Source: Bettongia penicillata ogilbyi
Lineage: Eukaryota > Chordata > Mammalia > Diprotodontia > Potoroidae
Direction: 5' to 3'
Assembly: GCA_023548195.1 (NCBI GenBank)
Contig: JAJHZJ010000531.1
Location: 2,652,802 to 2,716,801, forward strand
DNA length: 64,000 nt
Of the stretch, positions 22,841 through 34,089 are shown in pieces; position 1 is the first letter of the stretch; each line of letters opens with the position of its first letter. A model generated the notes under the pieces. The model saw only the letters and a program-made list of their open reading frames with translations. It made no database searches and was not told where the DNA came from. A program made the translations under genes and the position numbers.

Positions 22841-22866
22841 AAATAAAATAAAGGAAGGTTAAAAAA

Positions 22867-22880
22867 AAGAAGTAGATGTA
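22867..22880. repeat. Target-site duplication, right (chimeric HAL1)
   Basis: AAGAAGTAGATGTA, identical to 20,079-20,092; its first two As overlap the A tail. Confidence 0.9.
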
Positions 22881-23350
22881 GCACTAAAGAAAACAAAAGT
22901 GGAAAGAGCACCTGGACCAGATCAAGGAGATACAGAAAATCCCATTCTGGAATGGAATTCCAGAATAATAATCTTGAGATTGATTAGAGAACCATTATTA
23001 AGATAGTTGAAAAAGAATACACCAAATAATTAGGCAAATTGTGAGGTCTTCAAAAAAAGTGGTATATGAGAGGACCACAATTCCTGAGTCACATACCTAC
23101 CTTTTCATTTCTACAAAATCATTATGAAAACACATGTACTTATCAAAGGCATTTTAATGAAAATAAAAGAACATTACAGGCTCTTTAAAGCAAATAATCC
23201 ACAAAAGAAAACATCTTTACAATCCTGAAATTGCCTAAAAGTTCCAGAAGATACAATATCCTTCCATGGTTATTTAGGAAAAGTTGGATTTAGTGTAGTA
23301 AAACCCTGCTTACCACATAATCAGAGTTTAATAAATCAATAAAGGATCAA
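22881..23350 (+). mobile_element. RTE-type LINE fragment, right part of the split copy
   Basis: 22,900-22,925 translates as Lys-Val-Glu-Arg-Ala-Pro-Gly-Pro-Asp-Gln, the 'GKAPGPD' RT block of RTE elements. 23,060-23,170 gives Arg/Gly-Glu-Asp-His-Asn then His-Phe-Tyr-Lys-Ile-Ile-Met-Lys-Thr, the next conserved RT block. Full of stops. Confidence 0.6.
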
Positions 23351-23424
23351 GTGGGGGGTATTCTATATATGTATTAAGATTTTACAAGGTTTCTTAAAAG
23401 ACAAAACAATTCATTTCAATTCTA

Positions 23425-23645
23425 TAAACATTTAATAAGCACCTTATGCTAGGTATTAGAAAGAACAAATAAAATTATGCTAAATTTAAATTAAAAACTT
23501 AATGAAAAATAAATATTTTAATTAATTTAATAAAAATTTTTATTTAAATATTAATAAATTAATTAAAATTTAAAGATGTAGTCCCTGCCCTTAGAGACTT
23601 TATATTTTACTGGAGGAATACAAGACATGCCTCCAGCACATAGTT
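23425..23645 (-). mobile_element. L2-type LINE 3' end, antisense (outer piece 1)
   Basis: 'ataaacatttaataagcacc', 'atgctaggtattagaaagaa' and, after an AT-rich expansion (23,490-23,575), 'gatgtagtccctgcccttag' are the L2 3' terminus read backwards. It resumes at 24,185 after an RTE-tailed SINE. Confidence 0.6.
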
Positions 23646-23649
23646 AAAT

Positions 23650-24182
23650 GCTTGTTGTTTGTCTTTCCTTTCTGAAGAGGACCAGTGATATCACAGATGA
23701 TGTCTTGACTTGCCCGTGAATTGGATTTAGGTGAGGAAGAGTTGCACAAAGTTGTCAGCCTCACTCTCCCTTCCTAAGTCATTAAATTCCAGTGGGAGAA
23801 CGAAAGTCAAGGTATCTGGGAAAGGCTTGGAATGCAGTAGATGACTTCGGCATCTTCAATGCCTGACCAAGCTCTAAGCACTCCACAGTGCCTATTTCCA
23901 TCACCTCTTGGAAAAAATCGTTCTCATTCACCCATTCCACCAGGAAAAGTCTTCATGTGCTTAGTGTACACACCCTTCAAACTCAGTGATAAGTATGAGG
24001 CCTGGTAGTTACCTTCAACCTGGTTTCGCCCAACTGCCAAGACAGTGTACTGAGGAGTGGCCATTGTACATGCTACAGCTTCTTGGAGCCACAGGTGGTA
24101 GTTGAGTGAAGAAGGTACATGGCAATGGTGGATATGAAGCCATTAAAAGGGCTCAGCAAGCTGAAGTGCCTGTTCTGAACAC
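23650..24182 (-). repeat. RTE-tailed SINE (MAR4-like), antisense
   Basis: Begins with 'ttctgaagaggaccagtgat', the RTE-type 3' tail read backwards, and ends at 'aaaagggctcagcaag'. Collinear over ~500 bp with 46,546-47,060 ('gatgacttcggcatcttcaa' against 'gatgaccttggtgtcttcca'). No coding capacity; mobilised by an RTE element in trans. Confidence 0.65.
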
Positions 24183-24184
24183 CC

Positions 24185-24520
24185 ATAGACTTCTTAGTTT
24201 AATACAAGATATGTGTGAAACAAATACCAATTCAGGATGGGGGAGAAGAACAAGACCTGGGGAATTAAAAAAACCTTGTGTAGCAGGCAATACCTTAGCT
24301 GATACTTGAAGAGAACTAGGAATTGTAAGAAATACAGTCAAGGAGCAAAGACATTCCAAAAATGGAACTCAACTTGAACAAAACATTAAGGCAGGAGATG
24401 AAATGTCCTGTACTTGGTACAATAAGCATGGAATTTAACTGGAACACAGAGTATACGAAAGAAAATAAGGGATAATCATTCTGCAAAGATAAGTTGGAAC
24501 CATAATATAAAGGGCGTAAA
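24185..24520 (-). mobile_element. L2-type LINE 3' region, antisense (outer piece 2)
   Basis: 'aaaccttgtgtagcaggcaa', 'agctgatacttgaagagaac' and 'gcaaagacattccaaaaatg' continue the antisense L2 broken at 23,645. The SINE at 23,650 is therefore the younger insertion. Confidence 0.45.
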
Positions 24521-24559
24521 ATTCAAGTCATTGATATTTGATCCTTGAAACAACAGAAA

Positions 24560-24735
24560 TCCCCCTGAAGTATCTGCAACTTTTGTGTTTCCTTACTTTT
24601 ACTTTACGTATCCTTTATCCTGTTCCTATGATTCCTCTTCTCCATAATATTTCAGGCCCACCTGTCTTTCAAGATCCAGTTCAAATCTACCTTCCCCAGG
24701 AACATTTGCCAACCTTATCTGGTCCTTGAAAATAT
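24560..24735 (+). mobile_element. L2-type LINE fragment
   Basis: 'gtctttcaagatccagttca' and 'accttccccaggaacatttg' match the L2 3' coding/UTR boundary in sense. 24,740-25,620 is otherwise unassigned. Confidence 0.5.
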
Positions 24736-24739
24736 TACA

Positions 24740-25620
24740 TAGTTTTGGTTCCAGAAGGACCCATCAGAGCACATCAAGTCCAGAACTTTCAATTTTCAGG
24801 TGAAAAATTGAGGATTAGAGACTTGTTCAAGGAGAGTAGAGGAGATTTGTTCTGTGAAGTTTGGATTCAGTAGGACTAGACAAAAAGAGAGCTTTTCTTA
24901 CTTAGCAGGGTTCTTCCAACATGTATCTCTGGATCTCGAATAAAGGAAACAAGGAAAAAAATGATACATTATGAGAAATTTCAAACATGTTAAACTTATC
25001 ATCTTAAGATAATAGGAACTTGGGTGGATAGAAAGCTCCATCTTTCAAAGATCCCTAAAGTTAAAGCAATTAAAGCTTCCAGTACTCAGATAGGTTTAAT
25101 GCAAATTAAGCCAAAACAAAGCATTTCTTTGTTGTGCTTGCAAAAATCAGAAGGATTATTTTTATGGCTGGGATTATTACAAGAATTTATTTTGTGCAAC
25201 CATTCCAGCAGCCTCTAGGGCCATTTAGAAAAAAAATATTAAAGGAATGCAGAGGACTGTTCTTTTTTTTTTAACAACTTGTATTAATGCATTTTCTTCA
25301 GTTGTAGTAGCTGTTATAAATTATGAAGAAGAGGAAGATGATGATGATGATGATATATGTAAGTTTAAAGGCTCAGGTACTTTTAATGAACAAATAACTA
25401 ATTTTCATGAAAGTGTCTCCCTTGAGAAAGATGAAGTAATTTTTGTGTCGTATGTTCCACTTTATATGAAGGTATTAAAAACTAGTTTGATTTTTAAAAA
25501 ATCAATAACTGCCCTCAATATAAATGAAAACTATGTGGAGTGTATTAGAATATTCCTCTTTTCCACAGTAAATGAGAAGCTGCTAAACATCTATTTAATA
25601 CCTACCAGTCACTCACATTA
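24740..25620. other. No recognised feature
   Basis: Unassigned DNA with a possible MIR scrap at 24,740-24,870. The 124-codon ORF at 25,247-25,621 starts after a T run and contains an acidic Glu/Asp tract made by a short GAA/GAT repeat. It has no domain and is probably chance. Confidence 0.35.
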
Positions 25621-25690
<70 letters not shown>

Positions 25691-25712
25691 ATGTGTGTGT
25701 GTGTATCTCTAT
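25621..25712. repeat. (TA)n/(TG)n compound microsatellite
   Basis: About 27 uninterrupted TA units (25,625-25,678), then TATG and TG units. Long and pure enough to be polymorphic. Confidence 0.95.
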
Positions 25713-26210
25713 GTATCTATAGTGGGAGGTGGCAAGGAGCAGGGCCAGGGAGTGTTTTTATTCTAGCATCTGGTTTCTGAACTGTGTCTTCTGCCTAGGT
25801 CAAATAAATATTTTGAAGAGAACTTGACAATTTGGATTTCTCCAATATAGTCAAAGAAGGATTAGCTATTATAGCTCACGTAAAACCTGGTCCTTAAAAA
25901 CTCTTAAAATCATAGGAACCCATAACCTACACATGCCAATCAGACTACTTCGGAAGAAGGCTTGCATCAGATTCACCATTTGCCAGCTGCCTGCCCTGTT
26001 CCATCCTTGAAATCTGACTGTAGGATCCATGGTTTCTGAGACCATTTAAATGCTGATCCAAGATTTATATTTAGTGAATTCTTGTTTTAAGACTCTTTCC
26101 TCTCCATCCACTCCTAAGAATAATAAGTTGATTTTTGGTTTGCCATAAGATTTCCTGACATGCCAGCCTAAGCCAACCCACTTTCTCTACGTCTAGCTGA
26201 CTCTTTTCCA
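25713..26210. other. No recognised feature
   Basis: Unclassified; no ORF, CpG cluster or repeat consensus seen. Confidence 0.4.
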
Positions 26211-26214
26211 GCAT

Positions 26215-26485
26215 TTCTGACTCATCAGTATTTCTTACAATTTATTAGTCTGGCTTCCTTTTTAAGTCGCCTCTCCCTACACTGCCTTCTGGATTTGTGC
26301 AATTGTAACTATACTTGAATCCTCTTCTTAATTTCTGGTACCCTCCACCCAGATAACTGACCCCAGTATTTCATTTTCTGTTCTTAGATAATCCCTGGTT
26401 CTTATTTTTCATTTTGTTTTTTGTTCCTCTAACCACTCCACACAGTGCTTTCCACATTTAATAGATATTTGTTGAATTGAATTTG
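26215..26485 (+). mobile_element. L2-type LINE 3' end
   Basis: 'caatttattagtctggcttc' through 'ccactccacacagtgctttc' to 'aatagatatttgttgaattg' is the sense L2 3' terminus. Confidence 0.55.
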
Positions 26486-27660
26486 TTTCTGCTGAGTAGT
26501 TTCGTCTTTACTTTATGGTAACTTTCAGAGCACTGGTATAATGTGCTCTCAGTTTATGTTCATCTTTCTTCTTCTTCTACTTCTACACCACCCTGGAGCT
26601 CTATAATTCAACATAAATATTTATTGATTCTATGAGCCACCGTGGACTTTCCTATGTCTCTTTGGCTATGTATTATTACTTTCCTTTTTGTTAGGATTGT
26701 ACAACGTTCTCCTTGCTTGATACTCACCCTACATCCATGTACTTTCATCTGCTCTCCATCAGAATGGTATTCCAACTATTGCTTAATCTCACAGGCTCAT
26801 CTTTTTTGCTTCTCTATTCTGGGCTATTTCTCTCTAGCAAAGCCTGTCATTCCCTCTTGATCTTAATTAAGTTAGAAATTCACTTCCACAGAAACACTGA
26901 GCTTATAATTCACATCAACACATTCATACCAAGAGTCACCTCCAGATTTTTTTTTATCTAACTGTTATAACAGCCAGAGATCCTATTCCCACTGCTGCCC
27001 TGAAAACTTCAACTTCTGGAAGCCTCTGCTTCCCTACAAACTATTACTGTCTGAGGACTTTCCAACCATACTTCTCTACCTGAGCGCTTCATCCTTACTT
27101 ACCTCTCAAAAAAAGACTTTGCTAGAGGAGTTCCTATATCTGTAGACAACCCAGTGCTAACCCATCTTCCCACTGGTTCCTTAAAACTGCCCAAAACCTT
27201 TCTACTCAATGCTCCCCATCAACTGTAAGATTGGATCCATAGGGAAATCCCTTTCACATTGCAAGCAACTGACCTGAAAAGGGTATTTTTAAATGACTCC
27301 TTAATAATTTAGGGGCCTCTTTGAATGATGGGGCTTCAAACAATATTTCAGATACATACTTCCTTGCTTGAATTATAAGCAGAACAAATGCTTACTAGAG
27401 TGTCTGGGCAATATGATTATGAGATCCATTGGATCATATAAAATGCCCTCTTTAACAGAAAACAATCAAGTACAAATTGAAAGACCAAGTCACTGAGAGA
27501 CAAGCAGTCATGAGCAGCAACATATCCTGTCAGCTTCAGATGGATTAATCTTTTGTAAATAAGATGGATTTTACTACATAAGATGGATTATTGTTTTTCT
27601 TTCTTAGAGTTTAGTTTCCCAGGATCCACAGTCAAAAAAATCTCAGTTTCCCAGGCTGAT
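26486..27660. other. No recognised feature
   Basis: C/T-rich with overlapping ORFs of 72 and 82 codons lacking any domain. Possible decayed L2 downstream of the piece at 26,215, not supported by motifs. Confidence 0.35.
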
Positions 27661-27665
27661 GACTT

Positions 27666-28215
27666 GTAAACATCTCCACCATGTTTGTACATTATATAAT
27701 GATAAATAATATAAACATTTGTGCTTAAATTGTAAATATCTACCATGACTACGCAGCTGAGATATAATGATGAGATAATGTAAACTTTTGAGGCTGTTGC
27801 TGGCAATATGCCTTGCCTGTTGCCCTATAAAGCAGGTGGGCACTGGTCAGTAAATGGGGAACCCTGAGGGTTGAATGCACAAGCTGGAATGCTGTGTGAC
27901 TGGCTCCCATCAAGACTTGATGAGAATTTGCCCCAACAAGCCCCCATTGAGGCTTGAGGGGAATATGGGAAAATGCACAAGCTGTACCTGTATGGATTGA
28001 CCCCATTGACCAAGGAGATAGTTGTCCCCTTCTCTTGGGAGAGGGTGATCATGGAATGCCATAGGAGTTGGTGCTCCCATTATAAGCAAACCCTCTTGAG
28101 AAAACTAGCTGAGAATAAAGTAAGATCATTAACCGCTCCAAAGTTGTCTTCCTGTCCCACCAGATCAAGAGTGAACCTGTGCTAGCAGCCCTTCTGTGTA
28201 CTGTTATCTGTCTTA
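27666..28215 (+). mobile_element. Possible solo LTR
   Basis: A 550-bp segment starting TGTAA and ending TTACA, with a TATA-like 'cctataaagc' at about 27,822 and a poly(A)-signal-like 'gagaataaag' about 290 bp later. These spacings fit an LTR. No matching target duplication was found and no internal region is present, so this is tentative. Confidence 0.35.
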
Positions 28216-30685
28216 CACCTTTATAAGCAATATGCATAGGATGGCCAGCAAACCTCTCAGATCTAATCTCCTTGCTCCCCATTCAAACCTTTGATAAAGT
28301 CTTCAGTATTCATCTTGAAATCATTTGAATTGCTTTCCTCTTACTTCCTGAACAACAGCTATTTAAACTATGCCAGAATCATCCATACTCTACAAAGGTT
28401 TTATTCCATGTTGGCATCTAAACATATTTTACAAAAGTAGCCCTTGAATGTAGTAGCCTAATGAAATGAAGGGCACAGGTACAGTGGAGTTTTCACCATT
28501 TTTGGAGCCCTAGGAAACCCGAGAAACACACACATGGAAAACTCTAGTATAGTAAGACCAACTCTCTACCCAATAATATCTAGTTTATATTATTTATTTG
28601 TAGTTTATATTATTACTAAGAAAAGCTTTATTAAGAGAAGGAAAGAAAAAACAGAGTTGGATGAGCAACTATTAGTTCCAAACATGTAGGTAATTCACTT
28701 ACAGCCAGGAGGATAAGATGTGAGAAGGCTCCTCTAGTAGATTACTAGTCCTATTTTTGTCTGATGTTTTCTGCCAAAGAGGAAAGAAAGACAAAATAGA
28801 CTTTGCCCTCCTATAAGTTCTCTGCATTTCCAATATCTCTCCCTAGTTCCATAGCTTGGTAACCAATTCACAAAGGTTCTCAGATAAGAGGATGAACGCA
28901 GAAAATTCTCCATAGGACATGCAGTAAGAATGCAAATCCTTTACATTTGTCATTTCCAAAGTTGCCGCTGCTCCTCTCTTGAAGGTTCTTCTCTTTCTTC
29001 CATTTTCTAGTCTCCAGCAATTGCCAGCCCCACCCTCAGGCTTACACGCCCTCAGGTGGATGCTATTCATCTTCCTGTCTCTCCCAGGAAGGAGGGGGCT
29101 GAGGAAGGTTCTCAGCAACTGTTACACCAAGGGTATTTGTCCTTTGGCAAAGCAAGTAAAATGAAAAAGTATTAGCTTCAAAACACCTAAATAGGCATTC
29201 CTTACTCTTCTCATTTTTTACTCAATTATCCATTCTTGCCTAAGATTTTCTTACTGAAATGACTGTTTCCATGGATCACAGATTGTGAAGTTCATTATTG
29301 ACTGGAGCTGAAGGCTTGATACAGGAACTGAAAAATGCATTCTGAAAAATGTAAAATAGTCTCTTTGAAGAACAGCCACGGATAACCTTTAAAATGAGAT
29401 ATTAGCATACACATACACTCTGGAACAACATATATTTTACAGGAGTCATGCAATAATGATGTATTTTTGAGTGAAACTGGAAACTGGTATATTATATATT
29501 CATTGAAAATCAAAAAATATTTAGTGAGGCCCATCTTGATGCTTAGATCACAAGATATTATGTTAGAACTTGTTATTAGGATTATAATGGCTACTGAGTC
29601 AGATTCTCTCTGGCAACTTTACATTCCATTTCCATATTCTGAATATAAGGTTTCCTGGAGGGATGGAGGTTGTCTGGGTAAACAGAGATTAACTTAAGAA
29701 CCAGGGTCAGATGGAGGAAGAAATATCAGCTGCTGCAGCCTGGTCTTTAAGGCCCTCAGGTGGTCCCCCCCTTTCTAGTTCTGCTTCCTTGCTGCCAATG
29801 AGCCTGAATTGTGCCCCTCTTCCTAGGCAATCTAACATATGACCTCTTGTATTTCTAACTTGGTGCCTTCTTTGTTGCCACTGTCTGTCCCTGGATCTTG
29901 ATTTCTGTATTTCTCCCCCAAGCCTGGGAATCTGACCCCAATTTATGATTTGCCCCCTTGCTTGAATGTATGGTTTTGACCTTTATCACTCATACCTATT
30001 ACCCCGCAGGGACCCCTGCTGCCTTTTGGACCAGTGACTTGTTAAGAGGCTCTTTTCTTTTTGATGGACACCTCATTACTTTATGGCTATTTGGACTAGG
30101 GGCATGATAATGCACTCCTTCTGCACTGTTATCAACTGTCAGAGAGAACAATAGGTTTTAGAAATGGAGGAAGCTTGCTGTTCCTACTAGGGCAAGACCT
30201 TTATTCAAGCCCTACTGGCCTTCTAAGAATGGAAGAAGGGAATGTGGCATAGAACTTGGAACAGCGGAGTGGTGATTTTGCCTTTTGCCTGTGATGACAA
30301 GGAGCACACTGTAGGAGCCTCAGAAACAAAGAAAGTAATTGTGCCTAGTCAGATTGGCACAGAGAAGTGACACACAGGACCTCCAATTTCTCCCTCATCT
30401 ATATGGTCAGCAGAACCACTGCCCTGTAGCATTTCATTCTCTCTTCTCTTGCCTTAGTTAGAGGTCCAATTGGCCCTTCTCTCTGGTTCCATAATAGGGA
30501 TGCTGAAATCCAGAGAACTGTATTTCAGGAAATTTCTCTCCTTCCAGGAGGAAAAACTCACAGTCGTTCTCTCTCTTTCAAATTCTTTTATTTTTATTCT
30601 CTCATATACCCTGTGTTTTTCTTCTTTGTTTTTATGCCTGGAGAACTAAGAGGAAAGTCCAGTAGGACCCCAAATTTTGTTACAT
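28216..30685. other. No recognised feature
   Basis: About 2.5 kb without a repeat I can name. It contains ORFs of 60-91 codons only and a pyrimidine-rich patch at 29,755-29,960. No CpG island, splice-bounded coding exon or RNA gene is visible. Confidence 0.4.
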
Positions 30686-30689
30686 TTAC

Positions 30690-31110
30690 TCATTGATTGC
30701 TATTTTTTATTTACATTGTTTTAGTCATTTTGTAGCTTGTTTTCTTGACTCTGCTTACTTGACCCCATATGAATTCACTTAGATCTTTCTATGCTTCTAT
30801 GTATTAATCACATCTATGGTTTCTGACAGCACAGTTGCATTCCATTACATTCATGTGCCACAATTTGTATAGTCATTCCCTAGTTGATAGACATTTACTT
30901 TGTTTCCAGTTCTTTACTGTCACAAAAACTGCTGTGATGAATATTTTGGCCATCTTGAGTATAAGCCCAGTAATGGAATCTGTGTATGTTTTGGTCACTT
31001 TTATTTTGGCATTATTCCAAATTGCTTTCAAAAATCTGAATTGATTCAACTTTTTGGACTTTCAAAGAGTCAAATTAATTCAACTCTTTACACTTTTATG
31101 TCCCTTGAAT
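30690..31110 (-). mobile_element. L1 ORF2 3' region, antisense
   Basis: 'cattccattacattcatgtg', 'gttgatagacatttactttg' and 'ccagttctttactgtcacaa' read the marsupial L1 ORF2 end backwards, the same stretch as 9,690-9,800. The 69- and 77-codon ORFs here are antisense shadows. Confidence 0.65.
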
Positions 31111-31144
31111 GTGTGTGCTGTTCCAGGGTTTGATGAAATCCTTA

Positions 31145-31470
31145 TAATTCATCTTCTACCAGTAAAAGTAAAGATGGGCTTCTGGAGAGCTTTACCATGA
31201 ATAGGGACACTTTCTTCCATATGCAGAAATAGTGTGAAAGACACAATCAGGAATATAAGTGACCAGAAAAGGAAATGGACCAATCATGGGTTAAGAAAGA
31301 AGGATATTCATGAAATATGAAAAGATCCAAAGGAAGATCTGTCTCCATTATAGTTTTAGATACTTTATGGAACATTTATGAGAGGACTTGGGAAAGCATC
31401 TTGCAGGATACAAAGACATGGTTGGGATGCAATCTTCACCACTGGAACTAACACCAATATTCGTACAATA
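31145..31470 (+). mobile_element. RTE-type LINE, C-terminal fragment
   Basis: In pieces, 31,260-31,440 reads Lys-Arg-Lys-Trp-x-x-His-Gly, then Arg-Ser-Lys-Gly-Arg, then Thr-Trp-Glu-Ser-Ile-Leu-Gln-Asp-Thr-Lys-Thr-Trp. This resembles the 'KRRWAGHVxR..RPxxRWxDD..TWxxxAQDRxxW' tail of RTE-like polyproteins. Frameshifted and dead. Confidence 0.45.
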
Positions 31471-31869
31471 TATGTTATGACGATGGAAAATATTTTTCTG
31501 GATCAAAAAATGAAAAAAGAAATTGGATATATCTCAACAGGATGGAACTGACTAGTTAAAGAAGTAGCAGTTGTTTCACCATCCAGTTTTTGTATTTAGT
31601 CAAGTCATTGACTTATTAAAACATCAAATAAGAAATAGATATGATGACAGCCCCACCAACCTAATTTCTTTAAGCAAGCTATTCATTCTTCCACATTGAA
31701 AACAGATAAAAGTGAAGACATTTATTATTAAATGAAACAAGAGAGTTCAGAAACTGTCTTAGCCAGTAAAGGAGGCTTTTAGAACTCCTATTGGTTAGGA
31801 ATTTATATATGGCACCAACAAGGGACAAAGGGAGAAACAGGCATGCCATCCAAGCTATCAACAGCTATA

Positions 31870-32366
31870 TATTTTATAAAGTTCTAAATCACTCATAATT
31901 AGAGAAATGCAAATTAAAGCAACTGAGATTTTTACCACAGACTTATCAGATCAGTAAAGATGATAAAAGAGGAAAATAATAAGTTTTACAAAGGTCTGTG
32001 AGAAAAGATACTAGTACACTGTTGGTGGTGATGTGAATTACTTTTACCATTCTGGAAAACAAATTGGAACTTCACTGCCAAAGTTACAAAATTATTCATA
32101 TACCCTTTGACTTAGTGATACCATTATTAGATCTATATTGTGAAAAAAAAGGAAAAGGATCTCTATGTAAAAAAAAAATTAGACGAATTCTGTTTTGTGG
32201 TCGCCAAAAATTGGAAATTAGAGAGTATTGGCTAAACAAATTGTGGTATATGAACATTATGGAATTACTGTGTCATAGTAAATAATGAAATGGACATTTT
32301 CAGTGGAAACTGTGAAGACCTTCATGAATGATGCAGTGAAATGAAGAGAATGAGAAAAAATAATTT
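31870..32366 (+). mobile_element. L1 ORF2 3' end, part 1
   Basis: 'ttagagaaatgcaaattaaa', 'tggtggtgatgtgaattact', 'catataccctttgacttagt' and 'ggtatatgaacattatggaa' are the sense marsupial L1 ORF2 C-terminal region. The 73-codon ORF inside is a remnant. Interrupted by a SINE at 32,369. Confidence 0.7.
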
Positions 32367-32368
32367 AA

Positions 32369-32604
32369 GGGCAGCTAGGTGGCACAGTGAATACAGCGTT
32401 AAGCCTAAAGTTTTCCTGAGGTCAAATCTGGCCTCAGACACTTCTTAGTTAGGTGACCTTGAACAAGTCAACGAACCCCGTTGGCCTCAGTTTACTTATC
32501 TGTAAAATGAGCTAGAGAAGGAAATAGCATTCCACTCCAGAATCTTTGCCAAGAAAATGCTAAATAGAGACAGAAAGAGACAAAATGACTGAACTGAGCA
32601 GAGC
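32369..32604 (+). repeat. MAR1/MON1-type tRNA SINE
   Basis: 'gggcagctaggtggcacagt' is the tRNA-like head; 'cctcagtttacttatctgta' is the CORE; 'ctttgccaagaaaatgctaa' and 'atgactgaactgagcaga' are the tail. Well preserved and nested in L1, so younger than that L1 copy. Confidence 0.85.
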
Positions 32605-32790
32605 AATTTATACAATGATAATATTATTTAAAAAAAAAACTTTGAAAGACTTTAAAACTCTAATAAATAAATCATAGACAATGAGTCGACAAGAATGATG
32701 AGAAAACAAGTCAATACTTCCTTTCAGGAATGTAATGAATTTAGAAATGGATTAAGCAATGTACCTTTTTCCGCCAAGTTCAATTTTATA
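32605..32790 (+). mobile_element. L1 3' end, part 2
   Basis: 'atttatacaatgataatatt' and 'actttgaaagactttaaaac' continue the L1 3' region after the SINE. The same block recurs at 38,635-38,700. Confidence 0.6.
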
Positions 32791-32879
32791 ATTTGTTTTG
32801 TCTGACTGAATCCACAGGTGCTTTAGAAGCAATAACCTCAGGAACAGTGTTGATCAGTTTTAGAGACTGAGACTGGTCT

Positions 32880-33150
32880 GGGAGAAATGACAATAATAGT
32901 AATAGATATCATTGATATAGAACTCTAAACTTTTCAAAGTTGTATACATACATATATATATAATATGCACATATAATATATATATATACAAAATGTAATT
33001 TGAATCGTCATAACAGCCCTTTGAACTAGGTATTTTTATTTTACTATACCCATTTTACAGAAGAGGAAACTGAGACTAAAAGGTTAAATGACTTGCCTAG
33101 GGCCACTAATGTCTAAGACAAGATTCAAACTCAGATTTTCCTGTGCCACA
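32880..33150 (-). repeat. MIR/THER1-type SINE with internal AT microsatellite
   Basis: Antisense CORE-SINE: 'cccattttacagaagaggaa' and 'ttaaatgacttgcctagggc'. A TA-rich expansion (32,943-32,990) splits its 3' part. Confidence 0.7.
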
Positions 33151-33855
33151 TAATGATGAAAGGAGTGGACAAGAGTAGCTTTTGACTGGGAGAGAGTAAT
33201 TCTGATTGAGAAAGAGTTATAGGTGACAGAGTATGAGTTTTGGTGGGGATAATTTCAGTAATTTTACATAAAATAAGTGAGAGTGAATAAGTGCATGCTG
33301 AGGAAAGGGAGGGAATTGGAGGGTCTAGTGTGTGGGAATTTGATGTAAGAAAGAATTTAGGAATATATGACCTCCTGGGTTGATGGCTCTTCCCTTGCCT
33401 CCATATAGCATGTACCAGTAGAATGATCTGTGATAAATGGTGATTAATAGATCAGATTATATCTTGGCAGTTCTATGCACCTGAATCACAGACATGTGAG
33501 CTCCTCCTAATTTCTGTCTGAGAGAGGTTTCTTGTAGGAAATGGAGTGGGGATACATAGGGTGGTGGGATAAGCTACTAGACCTTGTGATGACAATGCTT
33601 CTTTGCAAAACATTATTAAAGAGTACAACTGTAGTTGTTTCATTCCTTAAACCAAGAGGGATAATGAAGATAAAAAATGAGCCTGCCTTGAACTTTGTCC
33701 GAGAACTAACTAAATCTGATCATCCATATGATGACTTTTTGTCTGTTAAGCTGAAAAGGGCCAATAGATAAAAGATGAAAAAGAATTGTAATGATCTGTT
33801 CTCTTTGACAACCACAGTGGAACCACTGTTGAGATTTAGGAACCTCTGTCTTCTG
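33151..33855. other. No recognised feature
   Basis: Unclassified. The 76-codon ORF at 33,541-33,771 has no recognisable domain. Confidence 0.35.
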
Positions 33856-33859
33856 ATAT

Positions 33860-34065
33860 AGGAGGCAATGGGAGCAGTGGAAAAAGTGCTTAATTTGGAG
33901 TCAGAGGACCTGGGTGTGAATCCAAGCTCTGCTGTTCACTGTTTGTGTGATCTTAGATAAGTCACTTCACCCCTATGAACCTCAGTTCCACATCAATAAA
34001 TGGAAGGAATTGGATTAGGTGGCTTCTGAGCTCCAATCCAGCTATAGATCTATGCTTCTAATGAA
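33860..34065 (+). repeat. MIR-type SINE
   Basis: 'aatttggagtcagaggacct', 'gtgaatccaagctctgctgt' (B box) and 'ttagataagtcacttcaccc' mark a well-kept sense MIR. Confidence 0.8.
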
Positions 34066-34089
34066 CTACATAATGAAGTTTTGAAGGCA

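Larger units (their letters stand above)
20093..22866 (+). mobile_element. Chimeric retroinsertion: HAL1 ORF1 joined to OVOL2-like mRNA
   Basis: One 2.77-kb insertion between identical 14-bp target duplications. The 5' two-thirds is a half-L1: ~520 bp of 5'UTR-like DNA, then a decayed ORF1 (20,620-21,746). At about 21,746-21,770, where ORF1 ends, the sequence switches to the zinc-finger C terminus and 3'UTR of an OVOL-type mRNA, ending in an A-rich tail with AATAAA (22,825-22,866). No ORF2 is present. A single pair of duplications means both halves were inserted together. Template switching by the L1 reverse transcriptase from the OVOL2 mRNA (3') to a HAL1 RNA (5') is the simplest reading; a read-through or spliced HAL1-OVOL2 transcript is the alternative. 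Confidence 0.8.

Noticed and set aside
25247..25621. 124-codon ORF with an acidic tract as a small host protein
   Set aside because: The acidic run comes from a short GAA/GAT repeat, there is no domain or splice context, and it ends at a TA microsatellite.
32369..32604. A tRNA gene (A- and B-box-like sequence)
   Set aside because: The tRNA-like part is the head of a MAR1 SINE and is followed by CORE and tail; no cloverleaf is intact. The same applies to 8,533, 42,340 and 45,968.
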